Part shown: positions 29,626 to 41,014 of the stretch, in pieces
How positions within the stretch are numbered: the stretch's first letter is position 1
How the letters are laid out: every line of letters starts with the position of its first letter
Assembly: GCF_964026445.1 (NCBI RefSeq)
Contig: NZ_OZ032150.1
Location: forward strand, 372,001-436,000
Length of the DNA: 64,000 nt
Direction: 5' to 3'
Source of the DNA: Rickettsia endosymbiont of Cantharis rufa
GTDB lineage: Bacteria; Pseudomonadota; Alphaproteobacteria; Rickettsiales; Rickettsiaceae
Program-made: the position numbers and the translations under genes
Notes under the pieces: model-generated
What the model was told of the DNA's origin: nothing
The model's input: the letters and a program-made list of their open reading frames with translations, nothing else
Database searches by the model: none

Positions 29626-30164
29626 TGCTAAGATTTAAAGAATTATATCAACAAAAAATTATTGAAAACTTACAAAAAGAATTTTCTTATAAAAATAAAC
29701 ACGAAATACCTCAAATTAAGAAAATTGTTATAAATATGGGAGTAGGGGAAGCAATAGCCGATTCCAAAGTAATTAATAATGCAGTAACTGATATTACATT
29801 GATTTCCGGTCAGAAGCCGGTCGTAACGTTAGCAAGAAAATCTATTGCAACCTTTAAGTTACGCGAAAATATGAAAATAGGCTGTAAGGTTACATTACGT
29901 AAAGATAGAATGTATGATTTTTTAGAAAGGCTAGTAATTGTTGCGTTACCTCGTGTTAAGGAATTTCGCGGTTTTTCTTATAAAAGTTTTGATGGTAAAG
30001 GAAATTTTACTTTTGGATTAAAAGAGCAGATAGTCTTTCCTGAAATTAATTACGATAAAATAGATACAATAAGGGGTATGGATGTTACAATCGTTACATC
30101 TGCTAAAACGGACAAAGAAAGTAAGTTTTTGTTATCAGGGTTTAATTTACCTTTTTATAATTAA
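29625..30164 (+). CDS. rplE: Ribosomal protein L5
   Basis: 179 residues. 5S rRNA-binding protein of the central protuberance. [32 protein letters not shown] region ([12 protein letters not shown]) and [20 protein letters not shown] are standard. It overlaps rplX by one base. Confidence 0.97.
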   Translation: MLRFKELYQQKIIENLQKEFSYKNKHEIPQIKKIVINMGVGEAIADSKVINNAVTDITLISGQKPVVTLARKSIATFKLRENMKIGCKVTLRKDRMYDFLERLVIVALPRVKEFRGFSYKSFDGKGNFTFGLKEQIVFPEINYDKIDTIRGMDVTIVTSAKTDKESKFLLSGFNLPFYN

Positions 30165-30181
30165 TTTTTAGGATATATATA

Positions 30182-30487
30182 ATGGCAAAAGTAAGTTCAA
30201 TAAAAAAGAACGAAAGTAGGAAAAAAAAATCACAAAGCTTGCATAATAAACGTTTAGCACTAAAAAGTAAAATTTACGATAAAAATATTTCACTAGAAGA
30301 GCGTTTTTCTTTAGTAATGTCGCTCGCACAATTACCTAGAAATTCATCATCTACTAGAATAAGAAATAGATGCGAGCTTACAGGTAGACCAAGAGGTGTT
30401 ACAAGAAAATTTGGTATATCTAGGAATAAGCTTAGGGAATTAATAGGAAGAGGCTTAGTTCCCGGTGTAGTTAAGTCAAGTTGGTAA
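30182..30487 (+). CDS. rpsN: Ribosomal protein S14
   Basis: 101 residues, the long zinc-free form: only one Cys is seen in the [20 protein letters not shown] region, where zinc-type S14 has CxxC pairs. S14 is needed late in 30S assembly. It lies between rplE and rpsH as in most bacteria. Confidence 0.97.
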   Translation: MAKVSSIKKNESRKKKSQSLHNKRLALKSKIYDKNISLEERFSLVMSLAQLPRNSSSTRIRNRCELTGRPRGVTRKFGISRNKLRELIGRGLVPGVVKSSW

Positions 30488-30505
30488 AAGTCGATAGGTA
30501 AATAT

Positions 30506-30904
30506 ATGTCAATGACGGATAATGTAGCAGATATGTTAACTAGAATTAGAAATGCTTATAAAAGTAAATTGATAAATGTTTCTTTTCCTAGTTCTAAAAT
30601 TAAAACTTCAATTTTAGATGTTTTGCAAAAAGAAGGTTATATAAAAAATTATGTAACTACTCAGAAAAATAATATTAGTTATACTGAGGTAGCTTTAAAA
30701 TACTCTGCTAATGGTGATGCTTCTATATGCGAAATTCATAAAGTATCAAAGCCTGGAAAGAGAGTATACTCTGCTATTAAAGATTTGAAAGGATATTATA
30801 ATAATATGGGTATATATATTCTTTCCACTTCTTACGGTGTTATGTCTGATAGAGAGGCTCATATTAAAAATGTCGGCGGCGAAGTAATTTGTAAAGTATT
30901 TTAA
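30506..30904 (+). CDS. rpsH: Ribosomal protein S8
   Basis: 132 residues. Binds central-domain 16S rRNA; in E. coli it represses the spc operon. [17 protein letters not shown] start and the [21 protein letters not shown]-terminal signature are present. Start at ATG 30506; the second Met is two residues later. Confidence 0.97.
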   Translation: MSMTDNVADMLTRIRNAYKSKLINVSFPSSKIKTSILDVLQKEGYIKNYVTTQKNNISYTEVALKYSANGDASICEIHKVSKPGKRVYSAIKDLKGYYNNMGIYILSTSYGVMSDREAHIKNVGGEVICKVF

Positions 30905-30914
30905 GGTAAAAATA

Positions 30915-31448
30915 ATGTCACGCGTTGGAAAATTACCGATTACTATACCTGAAGGTGTAAAAGTTGGTTTAAACGATTTAGAAGTAAAAATATCTGGACC
31001 TAAAGGCGAGCTATCAAAAAATTTTAAAGGTAATATAGCAATTTCATTGGCAGAAAATAAGCTTTTAGTAAAACCTTTAGCCGCAAATAAAAATGCACGT
31101 GCTATGTGGGGTACTGCAAGAAGCATAATATCTAATATGGTTACCGGCGTTAAAGAAGGGTTTAAACTTAAACTTGAAATTAACGGAGTCGGTTATAGGG
31201 CAATGGTAAAAGGTAGATATCTAAATTTAATGCTTGCTAAAAGTCATAACACAAAAATTGAAATACCCTCAGATATTAAAATAGATGTGCCTAAGCAGAA
31301 TATTATTATTCTTGAGGGAACAGATAAAGAAAAGCTAGGACAATTTGCTTCAATTATTATAAAACAGAGACCACCTGAGCCTTATAAAGGAAAAGGAATT
31401 AAATTTGAAAATCAATTTATACCGCGTAAAGAAGGGAAGAAAAATTAA
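30915..31448 (+). CDS. rplF: Ribosomal protein L6
   Basis: 177 residues, two-repeat protein near the sarcin-ricin loop. [16 protein letters not shown] at the start and the [21 protein letters not shown]-terminal signature are conserved. It lies 10 bp after rpsH. Confidence 0.97.
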   Translation: MSRVGKLPITIPEGVKVGLNDLEVKISGPKGELSKNFKGNIAISLAENKLLVKPLAANKNARAMWGTARSIISNMVTGVKEGFKLKLEINGVGYRAMVKGRYLNLMLAKSHNTKIEIPSDIKIDVPKQNIIILEGTDKEKLGQFASIIIKQRPPEPYKGKGIKFENQFIPRKEGKKN

Positions 31449-31463
31449 ATTTAAGAGTTAAAT

Positions 31464-31820
31464 ATGCGTAGTGCTAAGCTAAAATTTGAAAAAAGAAGAA
31501 GTAGAATAAGACATAAAATATCTAAAACATCTGATAGAGTTAGATTATCAATATTTAAGTCAGGTAGAAATATATATGCACAAATCATTGATGATTCTAA
31601 GTCTATAACGATTGCTTCCGCTTCAACTTTAGATGAGAAAATAAAAAAATTAAAAAAATCTCATTGTAATATTGAAAATGCTATAAAAGTAGGTGAAGAA
31701 ATAGCAAAAAAAGCTGATTTTGCAGGGATAAAAGAAGTGGTATTTGATAGAGGCGGTTATAAATATCACGGCGTTATAAAAGCTCTCGCTGATGCAGTTA
31801 GAAAGAAAATAAAATTTTAG
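31464..31820 (+). CDS. rplR: Ribosomal protein L18
   Basis: 118 residues. Binds 5S rRNA. RRSRIRHKISKTSDRVRLSI and the end FDRGGYKYHGVIKALADAVR are typical. It lies between rplF and rpsE in normal spc order. Confidence 0.97.
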   Translation: MRSAKLKFEKRRSRIRHKISKTSDRVRLSIFKSGRNIYAQIIDDSKSITIASASTLDEKIKKLKKSHCNIENAIKVGEEIAKKADFAGIKEVVFDRGGYKYHGVIKALADAVRKKIKF

Positions 31821-31841
31821 GTTATATAGGTTGTAGTAATA

Positions 31842-32372
31842 ATGTCTAAAGTTAAAAAAAATGAAGAGACTTTAAGCGAAGTTCTAGTCGACGTAAATAG
31901 AGTTACGAAAGTAGTAAAAGGCGGCAGAAGGTTTACTTTTTCTGCTTATGTGGTTGTCGGCGACAAAGCAGGTAGAGTTGGAGCAGGACACGGGAAAGCT
32001 AAAGAAGTAAACGAAGCCCGAGGAAAAGCAAAGCATGCTGCTAAAAAAAGAATGATGAAAGTCCCATTATATCAAAATCGAACTATTCATCATGATGTTG
32101 TAGGTAAAAGTGGTGCCGCTAAAGTGATTTTAAGAAAGGCTAAAGCGGGTACAGGTGTTATAGCAGGTGGTTCCATGAGAGCAATTTTTGATTCTTTAGG
32201 TGTTCATGATATTGTTGCTAAATCAATAGGCTCAACTAATGTTTATGCAATGATTTCTGCAACATTTGATGCATTAAATAAACTTGCGTCACCAAAATCT
32301 ATTGCTATGAGAAGAGATAAAAAAGTAAATGAAATATCTGTAAAATCTTCTGATATCCAAGTTAATGAATAA
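31842..32372 (+). CDS. rpsE: Ribosomal protein S5
   Basis: 176 residues. Decoding-site fidelity protein. [20 protein letters not shown] and [20 protein letters not shown] form the dsRNA-binding domain; [20 protein letters not shown] belongs to the C-terminal domain. Confidence 0.97.
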   Translation: MSKVKKNEETLSEVLVDVNRVTKVVKGGRRFTFSAYVVVGDKAGRVGAGHGKAKEVNEARGKAKHAAKKRMMKVPLYQNRTIHHDVVGKSGAAKVILRKAKAGTGVIAGGSMRAIFDSLGVHDIVAKSIGSTNVYAMISATFDALNKLASPKSIAMRRDKKVNEISVKSSDIQVNE

Positions 32373-32391
32373 TATTACAGAGTAAGGTGAA

Positions 32392-32586
32392 GTGATGAAT
32401 AATAAGATCAGTAATATAAAAATTACTCAAGTTAAAAGTGCTATAGGTTGTAAGTATGATCAAAGATCGACGTTAGTTGGTCTTGGTTTAAACAAAATTA
32501 ATAAGACTGTTACTCTTGAAAATACTAATTCAATCAAAGGAATGGTTGAAAAAGTAAAGCATTTGTTAAAAATAGAAAATATGTAG
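32392..32586 (+). CDS. rpmD: Ribosomal protein L30
   Basis: 64 residues. Contains [20 protein letters not shown] and [15 protein letters not shown], which match the short bacterial L30 form. Start ATG 32395 would give MNNKIS; the ATG at 32392 is equally possible. Confidence 0.93.
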   Translation: MMNNKISNIKITQVKSAIGCKYDQRSTLVGLGLNKINKTVTLENTNSIKGMVEKVKHLLKIENM

Positions 32587-32599
32587 TTAGAGTTTTTAA

Positions 32600-33061
32600 A
32601 TGAAATTAAATGAATTATATAATAATATAGGTGCTAAAAAAAATAAGAAAAGAATAGCGCGTGGTATTGGTAGCGGTAAAGGAAAAACCGGCGGTAGAGG
32701 AGTTAAAGGTCAAAAATCTAGATCAGGTGTTGCAATAAAAGGTTTTGAAGGTGGTCAAACGCCTATGATAAAAAGACTACCTAAAAGAGGATTTAATTGT
32801 ATCTCAACTAAAAAATACAACATAATAAATATTTATAATATTGAAGAAGCATTAGCCAATGGGTATTTAAATGCCGCTGATACCATTACTAAGGAAAAAT
32901 TGATAGAAGCTGGAGTAATTAATAATAAAAATAATAAGAAGTTAGTGAAATTATTATCTATTTGTAGTGATGATTTTGCTTCTCCTATATCAATAAAATT
33001 AGATGCGTATTCTTCTAAAGCTAAGGATTTAATCGAGAAAGCAGGCGGAAAATTATTATAA
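32600..33061 (+). CDS. rplO: Ribosomal protein L15
   Basis: 153 residues. Late-assembly 50S protein. The Gly-rich basic N-terminus [20 protein letters not shown] and [20 protein letters not shown] are diagnostic. SecY follows by 3 bp, which indicates coupling of the last ribosomal gene to the translocase. Confidence 0.97.
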   Translation: MKLNELYNNIGAKKNKKRIARGIGSGKGKTGGRGVKGQKSRSGVAIKGFEGGQTPMIKRLPKRGFNCISTKKYNIINIYNIEEALANGYLNAADTITKEKLIEAGVINNKNNKKLVKLLSICSDDFASPISIKLDAYSSKAKDLIEKAGGKLL

Positions 33062-33064
33062 TAT

Positions 33065-34366
33065 ATGGGGCAAAATTTTTCTAAAAAATCCAGTAATGAT
33101 TTAGTCAGTCGCATCGTTTTTACTATTCTCATTCTTATAGTATGTAGATTTGGATCTTTTATACCTATACCTGGTATAGATTCAATTGCTTTAAGTAGTG
33201 TGGCTGAAAAGAATCAATCCGGAATACTTGGAATGTTTAATATGCTATCCGGAGGATCGCTAGGTAGAATGTCTATTTTTGCTTTAGCAATTATGCCGTA
33301 TATTACTGCTTCAATTATTATCCAATTAATATCAGTTGCATATAAACCTTTGGAAAATTTAAAAAAAGAAGGGGAAGTCGGTAAAAGAAAAGTAAACCAG
33401 TTATCGAGATATTTAACAGTTTTGCTTGCTTCTTTTCAGGCTTACGGTGTTGCTCTAAGTTTAGAATCAATTGTAACAAATACCGGTCCTGTAGTAATTT
33501 TAGTAGGTTTCTTCTTTAGAATTACAACCGTAATTACTTTGGTTGTAGGCACTATGCTATTAATGTGGTTAGGAGAACAAATTACACAACGCGGAATAGG
33601 TAACGGTACATCTTTAATTATATTTATAGGTATAATTTCTGGAGTACCTAGTGCTGTTATTAACATGTTTGAATTATCAAGAAAAGGAGTATTGTCGCCT
33701 TTAATAGCGGTAGCTGCTTGTATTGGAGTAGTTGTATTAATAGCTATAATTATATTCTTTGAAAAAGCCCAAAGGAAATTATTGGTGCAGTATCCTAAAA
33801 GACAAGTAGGAAATAAAATTTATGGGGGAGAAGCGACGCATATGCCTCTTAAATTAAATACTTCAGGTGTAATACCCCCAATATTTGCTAGTTCAATTTT
33901 ACTATTTCCTGCTACGCTTGCTAATTTTTCTAATAGTAATTCAGAAGCTATGAGGATGCTTACTTATTATTTAGGGCATGGAAAACCCGTATATATTTTA
34001 TTGTATGTAGCATTAATTATGTTTTTTAGTTTTTTCTATACTGCAATAGTATTTAATTCTGAAGAAACTGCTAATAATTTAAGAAAATACGGTGCTTATA
34101 TTCCTGGTAAAAGACCTGGGAAAAATACATCTGATTATTTTGATTATATACTTACAAGGCTTACGGTTATAGGCGGGATATATTTGAGTGTAATATGTGT
34201 AATTCCGGAGCTATTAATGAATAAGTATGTAATCCCTCTTTCTTTAGGGGGTACAAGTTTTTTAATTGTAGTGAACGTGGTACTTGATACTATGACTCAG
34301 ATTCAAACTTACTTATTTAGTAGTAAGTATGAAGGTTTAATGAAGAAAGTAAAATTAAAAAATTAA
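33065..34366 (+). CDS. secY: Preprotein translocase subunit SecY
   Basis: 433 residues, ten membrane helices. The channel of the Sec translocase with SecE and SecG, engaged by SecA and by ribosomes. [11 protein letters not shown] near the start, the plug region [20 protein letters not shown], and the cytoplasmic loop GERKRVxQ-like part ([20 protein letters not shown]) plus [10 protein letters not shown] end are typical. Length is normal. In-operon position after rplO is conserved. Confidence 0.97.
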   Translation: MGQNFSKKSSNDLVSRIVFTILILIVCRFGSFIPIPGIDSIALSSVAEKNQSGILGMFNMLSGGSLGRMSIFALAIMPYITASIIIQLISVAYKPLENLKKEGEVGKRKVNQLSRYLTVLLASFQAYGVALSLESIVTNTGPVVILVGFFFRITTVITLVVGTMLLMWLGEQITQRGIGNGTSLIIFIGIISGVPSAVINMFELSRKGVLSPLIAVAACIGVVVLIAIIIFFEKAQRKLLVQYPKRQVGNKIYGGEATHMPLKLNTSGVIPPIFASSILLFPATLANFSNSNSEAMRMLTYYLGHGKPVYILLYVALIMFFSFFYTAIVFNSEETANNLRKYGAYIPGKRPGKNTSDYFDYILTRLTVIGGIYLSVICVIPELLMNKYVIPLSLGGTSFLIVVNVVLDTMTQIQTYLFSSKYEGLMKKVKLKN

Positions 34367-34380
34367 AATGAGCTTAAGTA

Positions 34381-35019
34381 GTGATAGTAATTTTTTTAGG
34401 TCCTCCAGGAGCCGGAAAGGGAACGCAAGGGAAAAAGATAGCTAAAAAAATTAATTTACCACATATAGCAATCGGTGATATATTTAGAACAATTATTAAA
34501 ACATCAACTAGTAAAGCAGAGTTAATTAATAACTATGTTAAGCAAGGAGAGCTTATCCCTAATGAAATAGTTAATTGTGTAATCAAAAATTTTTTATTAT
34601 CCTCTGAATATAAAAATGGTTATATATTAGATGGATATCCACGTAATTTAGAGCAAGCGAAATTCTTTGAATCATTTATTACAGAGGAAATTAAAATAAT
34701 ATATTTTGATGTTTCGGATGATTTGTTAATTAAAAGAGTTTTAGGGAGATATAGTTGTAAAAATTGTGGAAAAATATATAATAGTTACTTCTTGCAGCCT
34801 AAAACTGATAATGTATGTGATGTTTGCGTTTCAAGTACATTTGATTATAGAAAAGACGATACTGAAGAAGTAATAAAAAAAAGAATTAAAGTATATAAAA
34901 CAGAAACATATCCGTTAATAGATTATTATAAAAATAGTGGTGATTTTTATATAGTTAATGGAAGTAAAAATGAACAAGAAATAGAAATTGACATACAGAA
35001 AATATTAAAAATAAATTGA
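34381..35019 (+). CDS. adk: Adenylate kinase
   Basis: 212 residues from a GTG start (34381). Interconverts ATP, AMP and ADP. P-loop [14 protein letters not shown]-binding [10 protein letters not shown], and a LID with two Cys pairs (CKNCGKIY and CDVC), which predicts a structural zinc as in Gram-positive and some alphaproteobacterial enzymes. It replaces rpmJ between secY and rpsM, the alphaproteobacterial arrangement. Confidence 0.96.
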   Translation: MIVIFLGPPGAGKGTQGKKIAKKINLPHIAIGDIFRTIIKTSTSKAELINNYVKQGELIPNEIVNCVIKNFLLSSEYKNGYILDGYPRNLEQAKFFESFITEEIKIIYFDVSDDLLIKRVLGRYSCKNCGKIYNSYFLQPKTDNVCDVCVSSTFDYRKDDTEEVIKKRIKVYKTETYPLIDYYKNSGDFYIVNGSKNEQEIEIDIQKILKIN

Positions 35020-35076
35020 CTTTATTAAAGATTTTTATATTATTTTCTAGTTACTAGTAAAATTTGGAGACTATTT

Positions 35077-35454
35077 GTGGCAAGAATTGCAAGTGTTAAT
35101 ATTCCCGATAATAAACGTTTAGTTGTGAGTTTAACTTACATTTACGGTCTTGGACCTACTACGGCATCAGAGATCTGTAATAAAGCAAAAATATTGAAGG
35201 ATAAAAAAGTTAAAGAACTTACGGATCAAGAGCTAATAAGCTTACGTAATATTATTGAAAGTGAATATAAAGTTGAGGGTAATTTAAGACGAGAAGTTAC
35301 ACTTAATATTAAGAAGAAAAAAGATATAAGATGTTATCAAGGGCTGAGACATATACGTAAATTACCCGTGAGAGGACAGAATACCCATTCTAATGCTCGA
35401 ACTAGAAAAGGTAAAGCTATTGCGATAGCCGGAAAGAAAAAAGCTGTAAAATAA
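35077..35454 (+). CDS. rpsM: Ribosomal protein S13
   Basis: 125 residues from a GTG start (35077), preceded by TTGGAGACTATTT. Forms bridge B1 with L5. [20 protein letters not shown] and the end [17 protein letters not shown] are conserved. It begins the alpha segment of the operon. Confidence 0.96.
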   Translation: MARIASVNIPDNKRLVVSLTYIYGLGPTTASEICNKAKILKDKKVKELTDQELISLRNIIESEYKVEGNLRREVTLNIKKKKDIRCYQGLRHIRKLPVRGQNTHSNARTRKGKAIAIAGKKKAVK

Positions 35455-35478
35455 TAGTTTAAGTATAGAGTATAAATA

Positions 35479-35862
35479 ATGAATCAGACGGTTAAAGTTA
35501 AGAAAAAGAAAAAAACTATCACTCTTGGTGTTGTGCATATCCGAGCATCGTTTAATAATACTATAGTAACATTTACTGATATTCAAGGTAATGCTATCTC
35601 TTCTGCATCTGCAGGAGGTAATGGGTTTAAAGGAGCAAGAAAAGCAACGCCTTATGCAGCTCAAGTAACAATTGATAGAGCATCAGAAAAAGCAAAAGAA
35701 TATGGTCTAAAAACTATTTCTATTAGAATTGGAGGACCTGGAGCTCAGCGTGAGTCGGCAATGAGAGCTTTATTTGGACAAAATTTTGTGGTTACATCAA
35801 TTTTAGATGTATCATCAATTGCTCATAATGGAGTAAGACCGCCAAAAAGAAGAAGAGTATAA
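35479..35862 (+). CDS. rpsK: Ribosomal protein S11
   Basis: 127 residues. Platform protein near the E-site m[43 protein letters not shown] and the C-terminal [12 protein letters not shown] are diagnostic. It follows rpsM by 24 bp. Confidence 0.97.
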   Translation: MNQTVKVKKKKKTITLGVVHIRASFNNTIVTFTDIQGNAISSASAGGNGFKGARKATPYAAQVTIDRASEKAKEYGLKTISIRIGGPGAQRESAMRALFGQNFVVTSILDVSSIAHNGVRPPKRRRV

Positions 35863-35880
35863 GAGAATCATAGGTATTAA

Positions 35881-36903
35881 ATGTTATCGTTAAGTAAAAA
35901 TTGGAATACTTTAATAAAGCCGAATAAAGTCGCTTATGAAAACTTTCCAGAAACCAATAATAAAGCTAAAATTGTAGTTGAACCTTTAGAAAGAGGTTTT
36001 GGTTTAACACTCGGTAATGCTATGAGAAGAGTATTACTTTCTTCTTTACAAGGAGCAGCCATCACTTCTATAAAAATCCCTGGTATAGAACATGAATTTT
36101 CTTCTATACCAGGTGTTAAAGAAGATGTATCGGAAGTGATTTTAAACATTAAAGGTATTGAAGTAAAAATGCATGTTGCGGAAAAACGCATCATCAAGTT
36201 AAAAGCAACAGGACCTTGTGTTATAACAGCGGGTATGATTGAAACAGGGCATGATGTAGAAATACTAAATCCGGATCATGTAATTTGTAATCTAGCTAAG
36301 AACAAGCAGCTTGAAATAGAATTAACTTGTAAGGTTGGTAAAGGATACATACTTAGTACAAATAGTTATGAGGATAACTTACCTATTGGTGAAATAGCTA
36401 TAGATGCTTTATTTAATCCGGTAAAGAGTGTTACTTATAAGGTAGAAAATACTAGAGTAGGTCAGGTTACCGACTATGATAAATTAATTATGTTTGTAGA
36501 AACTAATGGTGATTTATTACCTGAGATGGCTGTAGGCTTAGCTGCACGTATCTTACAAGAGCAATTACAATTGTTTATTTCTTTTGAAGAACAGGAAGAG
36601 GATAAGCAGGTTAAAACTGATGCTTTACCGTTTTCACCTTATTTACTTAAGAGAGTTGATGAATTGGAATTATCGGTTAGGTCAGCAAATTGTTTGAAAA
36701 ATGATAATATAATATATATAGGGGATCTAGTAAAAAGAACGGAATCCGATATGCTGAGAACCCCAAATTTCGGTAGAAAATCTTTAAATGAGATTAAAGA
36801 AATACTGTCAAAATTTAATTTAAGATTTGGTATGGATGTACCGGATTGGCCTCCAGAAAATATTCAAGAATTATCTAAACGTTATGAAGATTCTTATAAT
36901 TAA
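35881..36903 (+). CDS. rpoA: RNA polymerase alpha subunit
   Basis: 340 residues. N-terminal dimerisation domain ([20 protein letters not shown]) and C-terminal domain (about residues 250-330; [28 protein letters not shown]) that contacts UP elements and activators. Length is normal for alphaproteobacteria. The 12-bp spacing to rplQ supports co-transcription. Confidence 0.97.
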   Translation: MLSLSKNWNTLIKPNKVAYENFPETNNKAKIVVEPLERGFGLTLGNAMRRVLLSSLQGAAITSIKIPGIEHEFSSIPGVKEDVSEVILNIKGIEVKMHVAEKRIIKLKATGPCVITAGMIETGHDVEILNPDHVICNLAKNKQLEIELTCKVGKGYILSTNSYEDNLPIGEIAIDALFNPVKSVTYKVENTRVGQVTDYDKLIMFVETNGDLLPEMAVGLAARILQEQLQLFISFEEQEEDKQVKTDALPFSPYLLKRVDELELSVRSANCLKNDNIIYIGDLVKRTESDMLRTPNFGRKSLNEIKEILSKFNLRFGMDVPDWPPENIQELSKRYEDSYN

Positions 36904-36915
36904 GGACTAATAAAA

Positions 36916-37326
36916 ATGCGACATAAAATTAAAGGCAGAAAGTTAAATGTAACAAGTAGTCATAGGCAAGCAATGCTCGCTAATATGGCTGTAGCACTTG
37001 TGACTCATGAACAAATTAAAACTACTCTACCAAAAGCTAAGGAATTAAGACCTTACATTGAAATTTTAGTTACTAAAGCTAAAAAAGCTAATCTAACGGT
37101 AAGAAGAAGCGTTTTATCAAAAATAAAAGATAAAAAAGTAGTAGAAAAGCTTATAAATATTTTAGGTGCTAGATATAAAGATAGACCTGGCGGTTATACT
37201 AGAATAATAAAGGCTGGATTCCGTTATGGTGATTTAGCACCGATAGCATATATTGAATTTGTAGATAGAGATGTTAATGCTAAAGGGAATATACAGCAAG
37301 ATACTAATGAAGATATTAAAAATTAA
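36916..37326 (+). CDS. rplQ: Ribosomal protein L17
   Basis: 136 residues. Tunnel-exit protein. [38 protein letters not shown] and [20 protein letters not shown] are standard. It has an acidic C-terminal extension ([12 protein letters not shown]) of about 15 residues. Last gene of the conserved alpha segment; rpsT follows 17 bp later. Confidence 0.97.
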   Translation: MRHKIKGRKLNVTSSHRQAMLANMAVALVTHEQIKTTLPKAKELRPYIEILVTKAKKANLTVRRSVLSKIKDKKVVEKLINILGARYKDRPGGYTRIIKAGFRYGDLAPIAYIEFVDRDVNAKGNIQQDTNEDIKN

Positions 37327-37343
37327 ATATAAAGGACTCAGTG

Positions 37344-37616
37344 ATGGCTAATCATTCTTCAGCAAAAAAAGCTGCTAGACAAACGGTAAAAAGAACTCTA
37401 TTCAATAAAAAAAGAACTAGTACAATAAAAACTTTTATAAAGAAAGTTGTACATGAAATCAGTCTTGGTAATAAGGAAAATGCTAACTTAGCTTTATCTG
37501 TTGCTCAATCTAAGATAATGCAAGGTGTGAAAAAAAATATAATTAAATTAAATACCGCCTCAAGAAAAATCAGTAGATTATCAAGACAAATAAAAAGTAT
37601 AAATGAAAGTAAATAA
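37344..37616 (+). CDS. rpsT: Ribosomal protein S20
   Basis: About 90 residues, primary 16S binder. [20 protein letters not shown] start and long basic helices. ATG 37344 is preferred over GTG 37341 because AAAGGA lies 8 bases upstream and family members begin MAN. Location directly behind rplQ is not universal; it may be read through from the operon. Confidence 0.93.
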   Translation: MANHSSAKKAARQTVKRTLFNKKRTSTIKTFIKKVVHEISLGNKENANLALSVAQSKIMQGVKKNIIKLNTASRKISRLSRQIKSINESK

Positions 37617-37725
37617 AACTTTATAGGTAATTTAAAAGCAAAAACTAATACAATTTTGCTATATTATTTATAGCTACTTCCTATTAATTATAAATAATGT
37701 TATTTTACTAATTAATAAAAAATAT

Positions 37726-37801
37726 GGGCGATTAGCTCAGTTGGTAGAGTATCTCGTTTACACCGAGAGTGTCGGCGGTTCGAGTCCGTCATCGCCCACC
37801 A
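37726..37801 (+). tRNA. tRNA-Val (UAC)
   Basis: 76-nt cloverleaf starting GGGCGATTAGCTCAGTTGGT. Anticodon stem TCTCG/CGAGA with loop TTTACAC gives UAC. T-loop GGTTCGAGTCC, and CCA is encoded. It lies 109 bp after rpsT. Confidence 0.95.
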
Positions 37802-37979
37802 ACCGCAAGTTTTTAGTATTTCAGCAAAAACATCAAACAATGAATGAAGCTTAAACTCAAGCTTCCCAGTCTTAAATGTTACAATAGTTAAACCTATCAA
37901 GGAAAACAATACCTTTGTAAAATGGCATTCCTAACTAAGTATAGATTAATTTATCATTGTGAGAAAATTAGAAAGTAAT

Positions 37980-38135
37980 TAACGAAGCAATCTAGTAAAA
38001 AAATACTAAATTAATTTCTCTCCACACCTCCTATATTGCCATGCTCCGAGCAAATGCTCGCAATAATGATTCAATAACGGGTAACAATGCCATATTGTAG
38101 TCACAAGCCACGGTATGACGCATTTTCGTAGTGGC
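37980..38135. repeat. Degenerate type A/B repeat remnants; gap 37802-38513
   Basis: Fragments such as AACGAAGCAATC, CCATGCTCCGAGCAAATGCT, CTCGCAATAATGATT and AGCCACGGTATGACG recall the type A and B repeats but are scrambled. The region between tRNA-Val and the spoT fragment has no other gene except a doubtful small minus-strand ORF at 38208-38405. Confidence 0.4.
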
Positions 38136-38207
38136 ATCTATACCTAAAATTATATATAGTTTTTTGAGCTAATTAGCTTTATCTATCGCTAATAGTAAAT
38201 TACTTGA

Positions 38208-38405
38208 TTAAAAAATTGTAGAAATCAGAGTTTGAATAGGTTTTCCTTCCTCGATTTCAAAATAAATATTATTACTTATTGCTGTTATTCTTACTAGTTT
38301 TTCAACTTGCAGAAGAAAAATCAGTAAAGTATAAATTATGCAGAAAGTAAAAGCTAAAACAGCTAATAAAGTAAAATGATAGTTGCTAAAATATAAAATA
38401 ACCAA
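38208..38405 (-). CDS. Doubtful small membrane protein
   Basis: 65 residues with one strongly hydrophobic segment (FTLLAVLAFTFCIIYTLLIF) and a tail VEKLVRITAISNNIYFEIEE. No ribosome site or neighbours support it. It may be a remnant of a larger gene. Family not recognised. Confidence 0.25.
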   Translation of the reverse strand: MVILYFSNYHFTLLAVLAFTFCIIYTLLIFLLQVEKLVRITAISNNIYFEIEEGKPIQTLISTIF

Positions 38406-38513
38406 AAGTTATTAATATATTTAAAATTAAAAAGCTATTTGCTATTACAATTTTTAATTTTCACTATAATTGTAACCAACTAACTATTAACAATAAATGA
38501 AGAAATAACTTTT

Positions 38514-38755
38514 ATGGAAGATTTAGGCTCTTGGCAAGAAAAGTTTGAAATTTGTGTTTACTCTAAAAAACTATTAGATAAAGTTGAATATTTAAACACT
38601 AAAGTAAAAAACCCAGTCGATATAGAAGAAGTTAAAAAGGGTATTTATTACGCCCGTAAATACCATAGCTTACAAATGCGTCAGTCAGGTGATCCTCATT
38701 ACTCTCATCCGATTGAAGTGGCTATTACGCTTGCTTAGTTTGTAGCAAACGACGT
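38514..38755 (+). pseudogene. spoT: SpoT-like alarmone hydrolase, truncated by IS21
   Basis: The first 74 residues (WQEKFEICVYSKKLLDKVEY, KGIYYARKYHSLQMRQSGDP, HYSHPIEVAITLA) match the N-terminus of the intact HD-domain hydrolase at 51407-52120 at roughly 70 percent. A TAG stop replaces the expected Asp codon after ITLA, a few more codons follow, and at 38756 the terminal repeat of an IS21-family element begins. The HD metal motif (HDTIEDT in the intact paralogue) is lost, so no activity is expected. Confidence 0.8.
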
Positions 38756-40096
<1,341 letters not shown>

Positions 40097-40467
40097 ATAA
40101 TGCTTTATTAATGGCAATATGGCAACGTAAACCAGCAAAAGGGCTTATTTGGCATACTGATAGAGGTAGTCAATATTGTTCTGATAGTCATTTAAAAATT
40201 ATAAAACAACATGGTATCAAACAGAGTATGGGTCGTAAAGGAAATTGCTTGGATAATGCTGTTGCTGAAAGTTTCTTTCATACTATAAAAACAGAATTAA
40301 TGTATCAATATAAATTTAAAACTAAGGAGGAAGCAAAATATGCCATATTTGAATATATAGAGGTATTTTATAACCGTATCAGAATGTATTCTGCTAACGA
40401 TTATTTATCACCAGTAAGATATGAAGAGATACAAAATTGCACTTAAACAACTGTCCGGAAAAGTGTT
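40097..40467 (+). mobile_element. IS3-family transposase OrfB C-terminal fragment
   Basis: Identical in sequence to the 4853-5221 part of the other IS3 copy except single bases. It encodes LLMAIWQRKPAKGLIWHTDR through EEIQNCT, with the second catalytic Asp and the Glu (DNAVAESFFHTIKTE), and ends near AACTGTCCGGAAAAGTGTT. The N-terminal half is removed at the IS1 copy 5 junction. Confidence 0.87.
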
Positions 40468-40563
40468 TACAGATTAATAGGTAATTATTAAAATTTGTTA
40501 ACAATTATCTAGAATTAAATTACTTAAAATGCAAATTTAAGGTAAATCTTTATCATGAATTAG

Positions 40564-40591
40564 TGTTAGACACTGTTAACAGTGTCTAACA
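40564..40591. promoter_or_regulatory. 28-bp perfect palindrome
   Basis: TGTTAGACACTGTT followed immediately by its exact complement, with no loop. Uninterrupted 28-bp dyads of this kind are typical of operators for dimeric regulators, or could form a cruciform. It lies about 100 bp upstream of a small hypothetical gene and 97 bp after the IS3 end. There is no T-run after it, so a terminator is unlikely. Confidence 0.4.
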
Positions 40592-40691
40592 AAGCAAAGA
40601 GAGATAAATAATAACTTAAACTAACTAAAAGTTATTGTGTTATTAAAAAATTCATATATGTATTAAAATACAAAGTTACTTATTAATTATT

Positions 40692-40925
40692 ATGTCAAAT
40701 ACATCTAAGTTAGAAAATAACTATAATAAATTGTTACAAGATATTATGTTTAAAACATTAGAGCAGAATAAAGCTATAAAAACCTATTTAATAAAAGAAG
40801 ATTTTAGTAGCGCTTTAAGTGAACTGCAAAAAATAAACGAAAAGCTTGAAGAATATCATAAGGTTTTTTCTCTACTTGAAATAATTAAAACCGAACTCTC
40901 TGAAGGAGATAAAGTATATAACTAA
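40692..40925 (+). CDS. Small helical hypothetical protein
   Basis: 77 residues (MSNTSKLENNYNKLLQDIMF, EDFSSALSELQKINEKLEEY), predicted two or three helices with heptad-like spacing and no membrane segment. It has a free-standing ATG without a clear ribosome site. Possible regulation by the 28-bp palindrome upstream is inference. I do not recognise the family. Confidence 0.5.
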   Translation: MSNTSKLENNYNKLLQDIMFKTLEQNKAIKTYLIKEDFSSALSELQKINEKLEEYHKVFSLLEIIKTELSEGDKVYN

Positions 40926-40979
40926 TTTATATAAAAGTTGAAAGCCGTTCTTCATTTTCTATATTTAATATTTTATACT

Positions 40980-41010
40980 GAATAGCGAATTATGCAATAA
41001 CTCGCTATTC
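40980..41010. terminator. Hairpin between convergent genes
   Basis: A 9-bp stem GAATAGCGA/TCGCTATTC with a 13-nt loop lies between the small hypothetical gene on the plus strand and the dead transporter on the minus strand. A related but imperfect sequence occurs at 51121-51165. It may act as a bidirectional terminator or be a small repeat. Confidence 0.35.
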
Positions 41011-41014
41011 GCAT

